Shown here in pieces: positions 1-11,267 of a stretch of DNA of 64,000 nucleotides. The DNA comes from Clusia tigrina (lineage: Eukaryota; Arthropoda; Insecta; Diptera; Clusiidae). The number at the start of each line of letters is the position of its first letter. Position 1 is the stretch's first letter. The notes beneath the pieces were generated by a model, which saw only the letters and a program-made list of their open reading frames with translations, was not told where the DNA came from and ran no database searches. The stretch lies in contig OV050032.1 of NCBI GenBank assembly GCA_920105625.2, forward strand, positions 5,780,129 through 5,844,128, given 5' to 3'. The position numbers and the translations under genes are program-made.

Positions 1-855
1 GCAAATCATTGGCTCAGAACTTGTTCCCAAACAAATCAGAGCAAAAAGAAAAAAAACTAATTCAGCATTTAATTACACGGGCAGTTGGGCCTCTTGGCAG
101 CCTCTTCGCCACCGCTCAGTGGCTTTTTAGCATATTTCGCAATGGGCCTGAGAACACCGCCGCGCAATTGAAATCGAATTCGCAACTCTTGGTAAAAAGA
201 CGAAAAAAAAACGACAAAATCAAACGGAGCAACACAAATCTCCACGCAGAACACAAAAACTTCATTTGCTTAGCCTGGTCTGTTCGAGTTCAGGCCATCA
301 GACCAACACGCGGGCTTGATCTCGGGCTCGAGTTCATGTTATGCGGCCATAAATCGCGCTGCGATATCAATTCCGCTGCAGACAGCAGTGTTCCTGCCAA
401 CAGCAACGCACGCTGATCGGACTGGGCGGACGGCGTAGCTCACGCCGCAATCCAACGCAACGCCAAACAGGGCAAGGAGACACTACGATGCCATGTGGCA
501 CGCCCGTCCGGCCGCCACCACCACCACCAGCCACGAGGCAAACCGCCCAGCCGCTGCGCGTGAGATACTTTTGGTATTTGCACTCGGGACAGCAGCGAGA
601 AGAGTTGTAGTGGTGTGTGTGTGTTTGTGTTGGTGTGTATTCGCGCGCTGCTGGCAAAGGTTTGTGCCACAAGGCAAAATATTTGCGGTCGTGTCGTTGT
701 TGGGTTTAGCACTCCGCCGTTGTTTGTTGTGGCCAGTGTGAATAACTCCGCTGCAGAGCTGTTGCAGTAGACCTCGTTGTTGTTGTTGTTGTTGTTACTG
801 CTGTATTTTCTTCACCCACACCTGGCCTCTGAGAAAATTGCATACATTGATTTAG
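1..855. other. No gene seen; microsatellite-bearing sequence
   Basis: The stretch carries a GT-rich run near 607-640 and a TTG (opa-type) run near 776-797. Open frames here overlap on both strands and have low-complexity composition, so I treat them as chance. Confidence 0.5.
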
Positions 856-1164
856 CCCTGTAGAAAGAGCTCTTCTGTTACTTTTCCGGTATCCACCACT
901 TCGAACTTTAAACTTGACTCTAACGGCAGTTTTCTACCGAAGCTCGAGAATCAGGTTATCTGTGGTATCGATTTCCTCAACAACTACGAGTATATGAAGG
1001 ATTCGCCCAACCACGTTTTCTCCAAATATGGCATTGCATCCGACCGCTCAAGCTTTTCCAGTCTTTCGTGGTACAAAATTAAAACCTTGCCTTTACTTGA
1101 CTTTAGAGACAGATATGAGATGAAAAAGGGTGATCTGCAGGAATCATTCAAAAGTAAATATTAA
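856..1164 (+). CDS. Unrecognised coding-like open frame, possible internal or last exon
   Basis: The frame is open for 102 codons from just after an in-frame TAG at 853-855 to a TAA at 1162-1164. There is no start codon at its head, so if real it is an exon. The residue mix is ordinary for a protein (many aromatic, Asp, Lys and Ser residues; for example ICGIDFLNN and SKYGIASD), unlike the low-complexity frames around it. Possible acceptors are the AG at 854-855 and 862-863, both with weak pyrimidine tracts. A GT at about 1154 with an AG at about 1197 would define a 44-nt intron leading into another 48-codon open frame ending near 1345. That is shorter than usual for a fly intron. I do not recognise the family. 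It could also be a decayed transposon fragment. Confidence 0.25.
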   Translation, partial: PCRKSSSVTFPVSTTSNFKLDSNGSFLPKLENQVICGIDFLNNYEYMKDSPNHVFSKYGIASDRSSFSSLSWYKIKTLPLLDFRDRYEMKKGDLQESFKSKY

Positions 1165-1337
1165 AGATCATTCGAATACAAACTCCTTTTTCCACAGAAA
1201 GTTCGGAAGCACGCGTCTTTCCACTGAACTATATTCGATGCAGTGAACACCTGCTCAGAGGGCAATTAACATGTACACATACGAATGTTAACACAATTCT
1301 ATTCAGTGTACTGATTAGTTGCGAAACCGGAGAGATA

Positions 1338-2960
1338 TATTGAGAGAGAGAGAGAGAGAGAGATAGAGAGAGATGTTGAGAGAGAGAGAAAGCGATATTG
1401 AGAGAAAGATATATTTAGAGAGGGTTAGAGGGAGAGAGAGAGAGATATGAAAGAGAAAGAGAGGGAGATATTAAAAGAGAAATATTGAGGTGGAGTCAGA
1501 GAGATAATGAGAGAGAGATATTGTGAGAGAGATATTGAGAGAGAGAGATATTGAGAGAGAGAGATATTGAGAGAGAGGTTTTGAGAGAGAGAGAAAGATA
1601 TTGAGACAGAGATATTGAGGAAAAGATAAGGAGAGAAAAATATTGAAAGAGAGAAATAGAAACGGATATGGAGAAAGAAAGAGAAGATAGTAGCACAGTG
1701 AAATAAAAAGAGGGATAAAGAGAGAGAGAGAGAGATAGTGAAATATATTGAGAGAGAGAAATACAGAGATAAAGTGAGATAGAAGAGATGGAGAGAAATG
1801 GAGAAAGATGGAGAGAGATGGATAAAAATGGAGAGAAAAGGAGAAAGTTGGTGCGAAATGGAGAAAGATGGAGAAAATTGGAGAGACATGGAGAGAAAGA
1901 GAAATAGAGAGAAAAGAAAGAGAGATAGTGAGATAGTGAAATAAAAAGAGGGATAAAGAGAAAGAGCGAGAGATAGTGAAATATATAGAGAGAGATAAAA
2001 AGAGAGATAAAGTCACATAGAAGAGATGGAGAGAAATGAAGAAAGATGGAGAGAAATAGAGAAAAATGGCGAAAAGAAGGGGAAAGATGGAGCGAAATGG
2101 AGACAGATGGAGAAAGAGGGAGCAAGATGGAGAAAGATGGAGAGACATGGATGGAGAGAAAGAGAAATAGAGAGAAAAGATAGAGAGATAGTGACATAGT
2201 GAAATAAAAAGAGAGATAAAGAGAGAGAGACGGAGATAGTGAAATATATAGAGAGAGATAAAAATAGATATGAATTGAGATAGAAGAGATGAAATGAAAT
2301 GGAAAGAAATGGAGAAAGATGGAGAGAAGTGGAGATCGCTGTAGAGAGATGGAGAGAAAAAGAAATAGAGAGAAAAGGATAGGGAGAAAGAAGATAGAAA
2401 GATAGTGAAATAAAAAGAGGGATAAAGAGAGAGATAGTGAAATATATAGAGAGAGATAAAGTGATATATAAGAGATGGAGAGATATGGGGAAAGATGGAG
2501 AAAGATGGAGAAAAATGGAGAGAGATGGAGAAAGATGGTGAAGAATGGAGAAAGATGGAGAAATAGAGAAATGGAAAGAGATGGAGAGAAAAAGAAATAT
2601 AGAGAAAAGGATAGGGGAAAGAAAGGGAAGATAGTGAGATAATGAGTTAAATATATAGAGAGAGAGTTAAATATATAGTGAGATAGAAGAGATGGAGAGA
2701 AATGGAGCACGATGGAGAAAGATGGAGAGAAATGGAGAGAGATGGAGAGAAATGGTGAAAGATGGAAAACTATGGTGAAAGATGGAAAACTATGGAGAAA
2801 GGTATAGAGAGATGGAGAAAGATGGAGAGAAGTGAAGAAAGATGGAGAAAGATGGAGGGAGAAGGAGAGAGATGGAGAGAGGTAGGCAGAGAGGTGGACA
2901 AATGGAGAGTGATGAAGAGAATTGAAGATAAGTTGAGATTAACGAAGATAGAGAAAGATA
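1338..2960 (+). repeat. 1.6-kb GA-rich polypurine tract with higher-order repeat
   Basis: The plus strand is almost pure purine: GAGA runs, GATGGAGA and GAAATGGAGA blocks. An anchor containing GATAGTGAAATATAT recurs near 1734, 1972, 2235 and 2433, with a variant near 2645. This gives a ragged 200-260-bp higher-order unit in which a GATA/GAGA part is followed by an AGAAGAGATGGAGA part. Open frames of up to 404 codons on the minus strand are a by-product of missing stop codons and encode only Ser/Leu/Phe/Ile/His-rich low-complexity sequence. Such tracts can form triplex DNA and contain many GAGA-factor-like sites; that is known of the sequence type, not shown here. Confidence 0.9.
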
Positions 2961-3057
2961 GATACTCTCTATCTCCAGAGACAGAGAAACAGAGTGATAC
3001 AGAGCAAGACAAGGACATTGAAAATGAACAACTCACCACTCTGGTTCTAAGTAGGTA

Positions 3058-3570
3058 CGTGGGTTAGGCAGCCGCATCACCTAGAAACATGTGATGCCAC
3101 TCAGACCACCAGCAGGGTCCGTTGTAAGCCGCGGGTGCGTGACCACGTGTCTTCCTCCAGATTGAACCAACCTGGGACTTTAATAACGCGTAGAAGGATA
3201 TTAAACGCCTGACTGGTATAAGTGATCTATACTTGTTATGAAGTGGGATCCTAGTCAATGTTCCCTATTTCTAGCAAAAGATGGACATGTATAGAACTCT
3301 TTCCAGGACCGTTTCCAGATCCTCCTCGTTTCTGCAGCTGCGACAGAAATCATGCGTATAAACTCCCATTCTTCTGGCAAAATTTCCTATTAGACAATGT
3401 CCTGTGAAGGCTTCTATTAGAGTCCTAATTTTTAGTCTATTGATTCTAATGATATTCTTAGATAGACGCAGATTTAGCCTCGGCCATGTTTGCCTGGCGA
3501 TTTCGCAGGTAGTGGCCCAGATCCACCTGTGATTGGTAGAGTTAATCAGTGTCTACCCTATGAGAAGCTT
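3058..3570 (-). mobile_element. LINE 3' fragment, LOA/R1-like family A, copy 1
   Basis: On the minus strand this is the end of a non-LTR retrotransposon ORF2 plus its short 3' end. It matches 24950-25435 (minus) and 63180-63700 (plus) along its whole length, including the block with GCCTGGCGATTTCGCA and the terminal AGCCGCATCACC block. In the plus-strand copy the same region reads as a Cys/His finger (HLFCTCPSFARNR), typical of LINE ORF2 C-termini. Frames are broken by substitutions, so this is a dead 5'-truncated copy. The clade call rests on the RNase H and finger arrangement in copy 3 and is an inference. Confidence 0.8.
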
Positions 3571-4192
3571 ACAAGCGCTCTGAGTCCCTAAGAACCACTT
3601 TCACAGACTTCCATAGACTCTCTCTCCTATGTATTGACATTAGTGACGAATTCATTCAATTGAGACCATCGTGCTGCAAGAGTTCCAATCGTTCACATAC
3701 GAGAACCCTAACATATTCTAGGCTGCAAACGGGTATGTTTAGAAGTGGAAGGCATCTATGTATCTGCATCCTTGTGAGGCTGAATGTGTAACTTTATTTC
3801 ATTCATTCATTCATTCATTCCACGACCAGAAAGAGTGGGGCCTAGCACGGCACTCGTATTTACGGAACGGAAACTGTTCGCTTTTGCATTTGATCTACAG
3901 TACAAAGGAAGTGGCCAAACTCAACTGCACTCCATTCCAGCATATTCCGCAGCAGGAGCATCACTGCCGCTCATAAATCATGTCGCTGGCAAAATTGGCA
4001 TTTAAACAAATCAGCAGCTCCTTGGCAGGTACTCGCGCTTATACTCGTAACTGTGCCAGTGGCTGACTGCAGAAAGTGCACACGAGTATTTGGCTCTCTT
4101 CGCTTGGCAAAGGCTGCTTGGCCACAGTTTTCTATTGCATTTGCATCAAAAAGCCATAAATTCCAATTTCGCCTGTGACAATATCAGTCAGT

Positions 4193-4234
<42 letters not shown>

Positions 4235-6003
4235 CTGGTGCAGCCGACCAGTTGGCAGCGGCAAGTGCAACGTGGGTGGCGTCCACCGCTGCCACAGCCA
4301 CCCATAAAAGTGTTGTCGCTGCAACAAACTGCTGCGGCATCATCGATTTCTACAATTTGCATTTAATTGGGCGACATATGCAGCCAAGTGGACGGATGGC
4401 TCGTCAGGCAGCCGTCCAATGTCCACCGGTGGCTTATGCCGTCCACCCTCCCCGGACAAGCGCTGTTCATGCTTTTCTCCTTTCTTTGTGGCCTGCTCTG
4501 ACAAATTTTATATGTTCTACTTTTCAGCAGACGAATGATGGACGCCTCGAGCCATAAACTGTCGCGTCGTCTATTGCAGCTATCAACGATGGTCGCAGCT
4601 CGGCAGCTGAATGCGTGAAAGTGAATTTGAAATTTTCGTCACTGCCGGTTTCGTTTTCATTCGCTCCGTTTTCGGTGCGATGCGAAGAAAAGTGTTTCGT
4701 ATTCGTACGTATTTGTGGTGCCCCCCTCCCCATCGATCCCCTCCGGCAACAGCACTTTTCCGCAGCGGTGCTCACACAGGTTCAGGTTCTTCGAACGGGT
4801 TCGTGCATCGGAAGCTGCAGATATATTTATCGACGGTCGACGGCGGCAGTGGCAGCGGCAGTGGCAGCGGCAGCTCGTGGCCGAGTTTTCCTTTGGACTG
4901 AAATGGCTGTGTTGTTGTTGTTGTCTTCGTTGTTGATAGTCAAGCGTTTGTTGCTGCAAGTGGAGCCATTAGCTGCGTTGCCGCTGTACGTGGGGGATTT
5001 TTTTGTATGGGATGCTCTCGCGCCAAGGGAACTGCGAAGCTCTCCGCTTGCCTGTCCGCGTGTGTTGTATGCGTGTGCCGTTGCGTTTGCGTTTGGATCT
5101 ATATTTACTTTAGGGGACTCAATTTTGATCAATTGAGCCGTTTTTCCTGCGATTTGCTTCACTTTCGTTTATTTGTTGTTCGTTTTGATTGGTTTTATTT
5201 GGCTTTTTGGTCTCTTGTTTTGCTTTTATTTGTTGTCGTCGGTGTTGCTTTGGTTTCTTGAGAAATCTGAGCCCATCACTGCCAACAGATTCTGGGTCAC
5301 AAATGTGTGTGAGCGAGCGTTCATCTGGAGGAGAACAGGGGTTTAATGCGTCGCCGTTGTTGATTAGGCCTTTATGCCCGTATTTATGTGGGATCAATTG
5401 AGATTTATGCATGTAAAACTTTCGCTTTTTTTATTATTGTTTGTCTTTAGTTTATTGTTGTTGTTGTTGTTGTTGTTCGATTGTGGCTATTTTATCCTCT
5501 TTTGATTTTGTTTCGTCAATTTGCTCTTTAATTAATTCGCGTTAATCTGCTTCGAAAGTGCAAGCGATTAAACAGCATAGTCACAACTTGGCCTTAATTC
5601 AATTAAATGCAGCCCAATCGGGGCATTGAAGAGGCCACTCTGGAGTGTCTGTCGGCGGCGCGCATTCCGGAAGCGTCTGCCGTCGATTTCACGAAAAAAC
5701 GTGCAATTGCCGCAGTTGCCCCCGAGCCCGCAATTAAATCAGTCTCATTCATCAGTGGCAGCCACGGTCGATTTCTGTTACTGCTGCTACTGCTGCTGCT
5801 GCAGCTGCTGTTGGCTCCTTCCTTCACCTTTCGCTGCAGTTGGTGTTGCTGATGCGGCTGCAGCGACAGACCTCAATGACGCTTGGCTGTGTTCCAAACA
5901 TTAAACTCCACAAAATAAAAGTGAAAATGTTCGTGTGTAGTTGTTGTTTGTGTGCTTGGCTTTCTGCTTTTGCATCAAAATATCAAATGCAAATTATTGC
6001 CAT

Positions 6004-6039
<36 letters not shown>

Positions 6040-6700
6040 AACACCAACATCGAGGAAAATGGTTCATCAACTGGAAAATGTTTGTTAAGTTGCTAATTTG
6101 ACGCGGTTTTTTCCGCTCATTGTGTTTGTTGTTATTGGATTTGTTGGTGGTGGTGTTGTTGTTGTTGTTGTTGTTGTTGGTGGTGATGTTGTTGTTACTG
6201 TCTTTCCCTTTTTTCGCTCCTACCGCAAAAGCCGGCATAGTTTATGGCTCACAACGGTAACTAAATTCTTTCGAGTAGAAACTTTTAGGTTTCCAATTAG
6301 CGTAACCGCCACCGCAAAATGTTGCTGCAGACATGGCTGCTCTTTTTTCCTACACAATTTTCTACACTTAAAGAAAAGTGTGCGTAATTCGTTTCAATTT
6401 GTTACAGCATTTGAAGGAAGTGAAAAGTGCGTGCTACCTGCGTGTAGTTGACTCACAGCACCAACTTCTAATAGAAACTACACCTTTTGGCCGTCAACAA
6501 GAGGCAACATAATGAAGGAGATTGCCATCGCAGCCGAACACCTGATTATGTGCCCTTCTCTCTGTTCCTCCATCACTGGAATGCCTGTTCCCCCACCATT
6601 GTCAAACTTCTATTTACACGAAATTACATATATTTGTAGGAAGTCTGAAGAGTTACTCGTGTCATAACCCAACAATTTTAAACTAACTCAGCAACTTTCT
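3571..6700. other. No recognised gene; microsatellite-rich non-coding sequence
   Basis: It contains CATT repeats (about 3799-3820), CA repeats (4196-4231), a GGCAGT/GGCAGC run (4843-4875), TTG runs (4910-4925, 5455-5477), CTG runs (5780-5815, 6005-6040) and a GTT run (6148-6180). Predicted frames are overlapping products of these repeats. The sequence has the texture of fly intron or upstream regulatory DNA. I see no conserved protein. Confidence 0.5.
4196..4231. repeat. CA dinucleotide microsatellite
   Basis: An uninterrupted run of about 17 CA units. Confidence 0.95.
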
Positions 6701-6712
6701 TTATCTTTACAG

Positions 6713-6753
6713 ATTGAAAAACTACAAGAATCGATTTATGGGCAACCTACGGG
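6713..6753 (+). CDS. Candidate 41-nt internal microexon
   Basis: A consensus branch-point string CTAAC lies at about 6682, followed by a pyrimidine-rich run and an acceptor AG at 6711-6712. The 41-nt segment ends at a strong donor, GTAAGT, starting at 6754. One nucleotide, thirteen codons and one nucleotide give an open, basic peptide reading LKNYKNRFMGNLR. All splice elements are present with good spacing and the composition looks protein-like, so it may be an internal exon of a large plus-strand gene with introns spanning this region. I cannot name the gene, and partner exons are not identified in the window. Short chance matches of this kind do occur. Confidence 0.4.
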
Positions 6754-7944
6754 GTAAGTTTATTCGTACAGTATTTACTGTTTTATATTAAGGACGTCGT
6801 TTAATAGCGTCAAATTTTATTTTAGAACAAAAAATTTACATTCCTCAAGAAGTAACGATCTTTTTCTTGTAGACCAAAGTCCAAACTTTGAGGTTAAACG
6901 TCGACCTTTGCATCGGACCTTCTCTTCCTTATTATTGATTTGTCATTAAGCGTATTCGATTCGCCACTCTACCGAGAATAGGACAGAGTTTTGTATGGAA
7001 AAATTTTGTATGAAAAGAGCGAGTTTTCCCATCCTCGATAGAAAGTGCTTCCAAATTGAAAATTCCTTGAAAACCAACGAGATCAAAAATATCCCCTGAA
7101 AATTTCCCTGGGATTTTTTATATTTCAGTGCTTTTTTTGAAACAGTGCTGCCAAGTGTACCACTTACTCGTTTGCTGTTCTATACGCACAACTCGATTTG
7201 AGCTCGATACAAGTTGCGTTACTATTTTATCGCAATTCTATCTGAGTGTACCCGTCAAAATCTCTGACTTGCAATTGCCAGGAATGATGACCTAAGAGTG
7301 ACTGACACTGACTCTTCGAATCTTTTGGTGGCTTTCTTTTATGGCACCACGCATTCACAGATAACTTCCCATACATCTGCACGACAGCTGTTAAGAGTAC
7401 TAATGGTGGCGACTCTCTGCTTCGAACAGCGTGCAAGTGCAGTACACGATAACTTTGCACTTCCGGTTGATCTGCGCCACACACTTGCTGTGCTGCAGAT
7501 ACATCTGGTTAGATTGCCAGGCAGAGGATGCACGTAAAAGAAAATTTTGTATGAAAAGCATTCCAGCACGACACACTCCGCGGCAGCACCTAAAAAGCGG
7601 GTCAAGTTGTAATTGCAGCCCTGCACTCGACTAATTACACGAAAATCCGCTGGAGCTAGACCGACGCAACCTTATATAATTCAACTACTTCCCAGAATGT
7701 TGCTGGAAATAATAGCAAAGCTTGTTAGGAGTACTCAGCCATGAAAGTTTTATTCTGGAAACACGGCGGCAATTACGGCATCACATTAAAATCACATTAC
7801 GAGCAGATTGCACAAGCAACCAGTGCAGATGCGTGCTAGAGCAAGTGGAGCCTGGCACATCGGACGACCAAATGAACCAAGCAAGTGCAGGTGACGCCGA
7901 GAAGAAAGCTGTTTTGTCAAGATCATTGATTTTAAAATATTATT
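6754..7944. other. No gene seen
   Basis: Unique-looking sequence. Short overlapping frames at 7227-7634 occur on both strands and show no family motif. Confidence 0.4.
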
Positions 7945-7947
7945 GAA

Positions 7948-8674
7948 GCGAAGAAACCGAACTAAACCCTTCAAGTGGCTTGAGTCTTACGTGGAAACCT
8001 TGATTCAATACTTGAAGCAATAGTTGACAATGCAAGAAGAGGCTTCCTTGGCATGTCCATAGTCAAGGAAACGTCTAAAACATAGCGGAATAGTGCAAAC
8101 ATGCCCTCCCTTTATGTGATACTTTCGCACAACTTATTTTAGAAGGAGTGGCAACGAATACAGTAGAATCATTCGAATCGACAGAGGTGGACGAAAAGCG
8201 AAGAAACCGAACTAAACCCTTCAAGTGGCTTGAGTCTTACGTGGAAAGCTTGATTCAATACTTGAAGCAATAGTTGACAATGCAAGAAGAGGCTTCCTTG
8301 GCATGTCCATAGTCAAGGAAACGTCTAAAACATAGCGGAATAGTGGAAAGATGCCCTCCCTTTATGTGATACTTTCGCACAACTTATTTTAGAAGGAGTG
8401 GCAACGAATACAGTAGAATCATTCGAATCGACAGAGGTGGACGAAAAGCGAAGAAACCGAACTAAACCCTTCAAGTGGCTTGAGTCTTACGTGGAAAGCT
8501 TGATTCAATACTTGAAGCAATAGTTGACAATGCAAGAAGAGGCTTCCTTGGCATGTCCATAGTCAAGGAAACGTCTAAAACATAGCGGAATAGTGCAAAG
8601 ATGCCCTCCCTTTATGTGATACTTTCGCACAACTTATTTTAGAAGGAGTGGCAACGAATACAGTAGAATCATTC
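7948..8674. repeat. 250-bp tandem repeat, about 2.9 copies
   Basis: The unit begins with GCGAAGAAACCGAAC at 7948, 8198 and 8448, an exact 250-bp period, and the third copy stops at about 8674. Copies differ at only a few positions, so the duplication is recent or homogenised. No coding function is visible. Confidence 0.95.
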
Positions 8675-10430
8675 CCATAGAAAAAGTGTATCCCCCGATT
8701 TACACAGTTTACCCAATTCCGATACAGTAGCTCCATCTCCGCTGAACAATGCATAAAACTGAAATGGACCAGCAGAGATTCACAATTCTCCTCCACTGCT
8801 AGTATATTATTTACCTCTGTGTGCATTAGAAATATAAAAGGATATAAAGTCTTCAATATCTTCAATATCACTTCAATAGTTCCTCACATTCGTATATAAC
8901 GAATACGAATCGGCCAAATATCGCCAAGATTTGCTAGTAAGCCATCAAATTATCAAAGTTGTAAATTTCGTTTTATTCTTCCAACATCCATAATTGGCAT
9001 CAGGAAGAACATTCAAAGAAAAGGAAACAGGTCCATTTCTGGTTATATTTAAAACATTATCGTCGAATTGTTCGCTATCGAATCCAACACTTTCGTTCGA
9101 GTTTGCTGCTTCAGATGGCGGATCGGATGATAGCTGAGGCCACTAGCCTCGTTTCGAGCTCTCCCAATGTAGCAAGAATATTACCACCTGAGCCATTACC
9201 GATCTTTTCCAACTGTTTGTGTTTGCGGTAATTGTATATGTACGATCGAAGACTGGCTTCCATGCGTTTTACTGCACTAACAATGGACTTCCTGAGGCAG
9301 GGGCCGCAGCATGCGAGTAGCTTTAGCCTTCATTACATAATTGTAGGCTGTAGGCTGGCTTAGATTGTCTAGAATACAATTTTTGTTGGTTTGCTTTTTT
9401 TTCAGTAAACACGCAACCGCTTAAATCGGCGGCCGCAACGCTGCTGCAAATCTGTTGTGATATTATTTCGCAAGCAGCATTTCCTGTCTTTGCAGGTCGC
9501 TGGTCGCAGCGGCTGCTGCTGCGGCTGCTGCTGCGGCTGCTGCTGCGGCTGGGCCTCTTGACTCGCTGCGAGTCTCCGCAAATCAATTTGTTTGCGCTTT
9601 ATCAGCGGCCCGCATCAAACCAACGGCATCCGTTTCGTTATTTCAAATGAATGCCCAAAAATGTTCATCGCCGACAACGCCATTGATCGCGCTTATTAAT
9701 AATTGATTGAGCGGCTGTAAAATCAACCGATCGAGCGGGGCCAAGTGGCATTTGAAAGCGTGTATTTAATTCACACAGGTAGCTCCGCCGCCTCCTCGCA
9801 CGGCCTCGGCCGCTGTCGCTGCTCCCCACTGAAGCTGGGTGTTGTGAAAAGCAGTTAACATCGCTTTTAAGCAGTTTTCACATTTAAGTCACGCCATCGA
9901 CATTGGCAAAATTGCACAAAAAAAACATGCGAAAAACAAAAAACTAAATTGTATTCGTTTATGCTAGAAATGCATGTGTGATAAATTTACTACTAACGGA
10001 CGCAAGCGTGGGAACTTTCTTCAATTCAATGCAAACTGCTGCGCTCGCACAGTTGGCGGATTAGCATGCCGGGGACGTGTTGCGAACCGGTCACTGCCAG
10101 GTTGCTAACTGCAGCCACGTATGCTGGATCGGCATGAAGTCGTCGAAACGTGTGTAAAAATACTTAAAAGAACTTTGAAGGTCTTTTCATCAGTACCGGA
10201 ATATTTGATCACCAAGATAGAGATGAGATTTTGTTGTGCCCTTTGAAGTTCCGGGAGCTGCTACATGAGGCATAATCCTACAGATTCCCGCAGCAAGTGC
10301 CCCAAAATAGCTTATTCCTACAAGTGCACAAGCGCCCACCCAAGAGATAACTTAACACGCGTATCACCCACTTTCTTCCTTGTTTTGAAGAAATTCGCTT
10401 AAGGTCTGACCGTGGCCTACTCTACCTCCA
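8675..10430. other. No gene seen; CTG-rich block
   Basis: A (GGCTGCTGCTGC)-type run at about 9508-9550 encodes SSSR repeats on the minus strand and is likely a microsatellite. The rest is unique-looking non-coding sequence. Confidence 0.4.
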
Positions 10431-11267
10431 GCTAGGTTAGGTTGGGTTAAACTGGCTCATAGACCTGCAATATCCTTTGCGGTGCCAGATGGTTATCCGT
10501 TTAAGAGTTTGTAGTATAAATCGTTAAATGGAGAGACGCTCTTAACAAATCTTAAGAGCGAAACTGTCCCTAATTGTGCGACCTCTTCTAGTCCTTCAAA
10601 CCAAGGGGCTCCCAGATGTGTTAGGCGCCTTTTCCAAAGTGTCCCTTGTGGCCTGCTCCAAAGTTCCCCTTGTGTCCTGCTCCAAAGTTTCCCTTGTGGC
10701 CTGCTCCAAAGTTTCCCTTGTGGCCTGCTCCAAAGTTTCCTTTGTGCCCTGCTCCATAGTTTCCCTTGTGTCTACTCCAAAGTTTCCCATGTGTCCTGTC
10801 CCAAAGTTTCCCTTGTGTCCTGCTCCAAAGTTTCCCTTGTGTCCTGCTCCAAAGTTTCCCTTGTGTCTGCTCCAAAGTTTCCCATGTGTTCTACCCCAAA
10901 GTTTTCCTTGTGTCCTGCTCCAAAGTTTCCTTTGTGCCCTGCTCCGCACATTTCCTGCTTTCATTATTGTTTGTGAGTCCCATCCTTTTAGGGTGTACCG
11001 CCGTTAGACAATGACCTGTTAGTATTCCTACTAGCGTTCAGCAATCCTTTCTCGGAAGCGCCAGTATCGACTTGGTTTGAGTGCCGTACCTTTTGCACTT
11101 GAACTTTGCCTTTTTATATGTGGTAGTACTCCACCTTTCGTCCACCTTTCTGATCATGCCATCTTCAATACGGCTATTGATCATTTGTAGAGGCATCAGT
11201 ACGTTCCTTACTTGCTCGTTCGGTAGTAAGATTCCGATTTCGCCGTAGCATCCTTCTATGTTTTTAT
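10431..11267 (-). mobile_element. LINE ORF2 C-terminal relic, family M, with internal minisatellite
   Basis: Reading the minus strand from 11267 downward gives the end of an RNase H-region linker (ILALPRKD), then TLVGILTGHCL and HPKRMGL, then NNNESRKC. This is the usual run-up to a LINE Cys/His finger. The finger itself is replaced by a 24-bp tandem array (10622-10950). After the array, a shifted frame continues with HLGAPWFEGLEEVAQLG and LLRFVKSVSPFND, the usual residues after the finger. The element ends in a GGTTAGG-type tail near 10431-10445. It abuts the tail of another LINE (11268 onward). Frameshifts show it is dead. Confidence 0.7.
10622..10950. repeat. 24-bp minisatellite inside a LINE zinc-finger segment
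   Basis: About 13 units of roughly 24 bp built on CTCCAAAGTTTCCCTTGTG, with some shortened by a few bases. Because 24 is a multiple of three, long open frames appear on both strands (KVSLVSCS on plus, EQDTRETL on minus). Its borders fall in LINE finger coding sequence. Confidence 0.9.

Noticed and set aside
1425..2710. Overlapping minus-strand frames of 154-404 codons
   Set aside because: They lie in the GA-rich tract, where the minus strand is pyrimidine-rich and seldom forms stops; the products are Ser/Leu/Phe/Ile/His low-complexity.
10537..10560. Nine-pair hairpin CGCTCTTAA with a six-base loop
   Set aside because: It falls within LINE M coding residues and has no run of T or other element; likely chance.
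10576..11007. 143-codon KVSLVSCS repeat protein and its minus-strand counterparts
   Set aside because: These are the 24-bp minisatellite read in open frames; the borders are LINE coding sequence.
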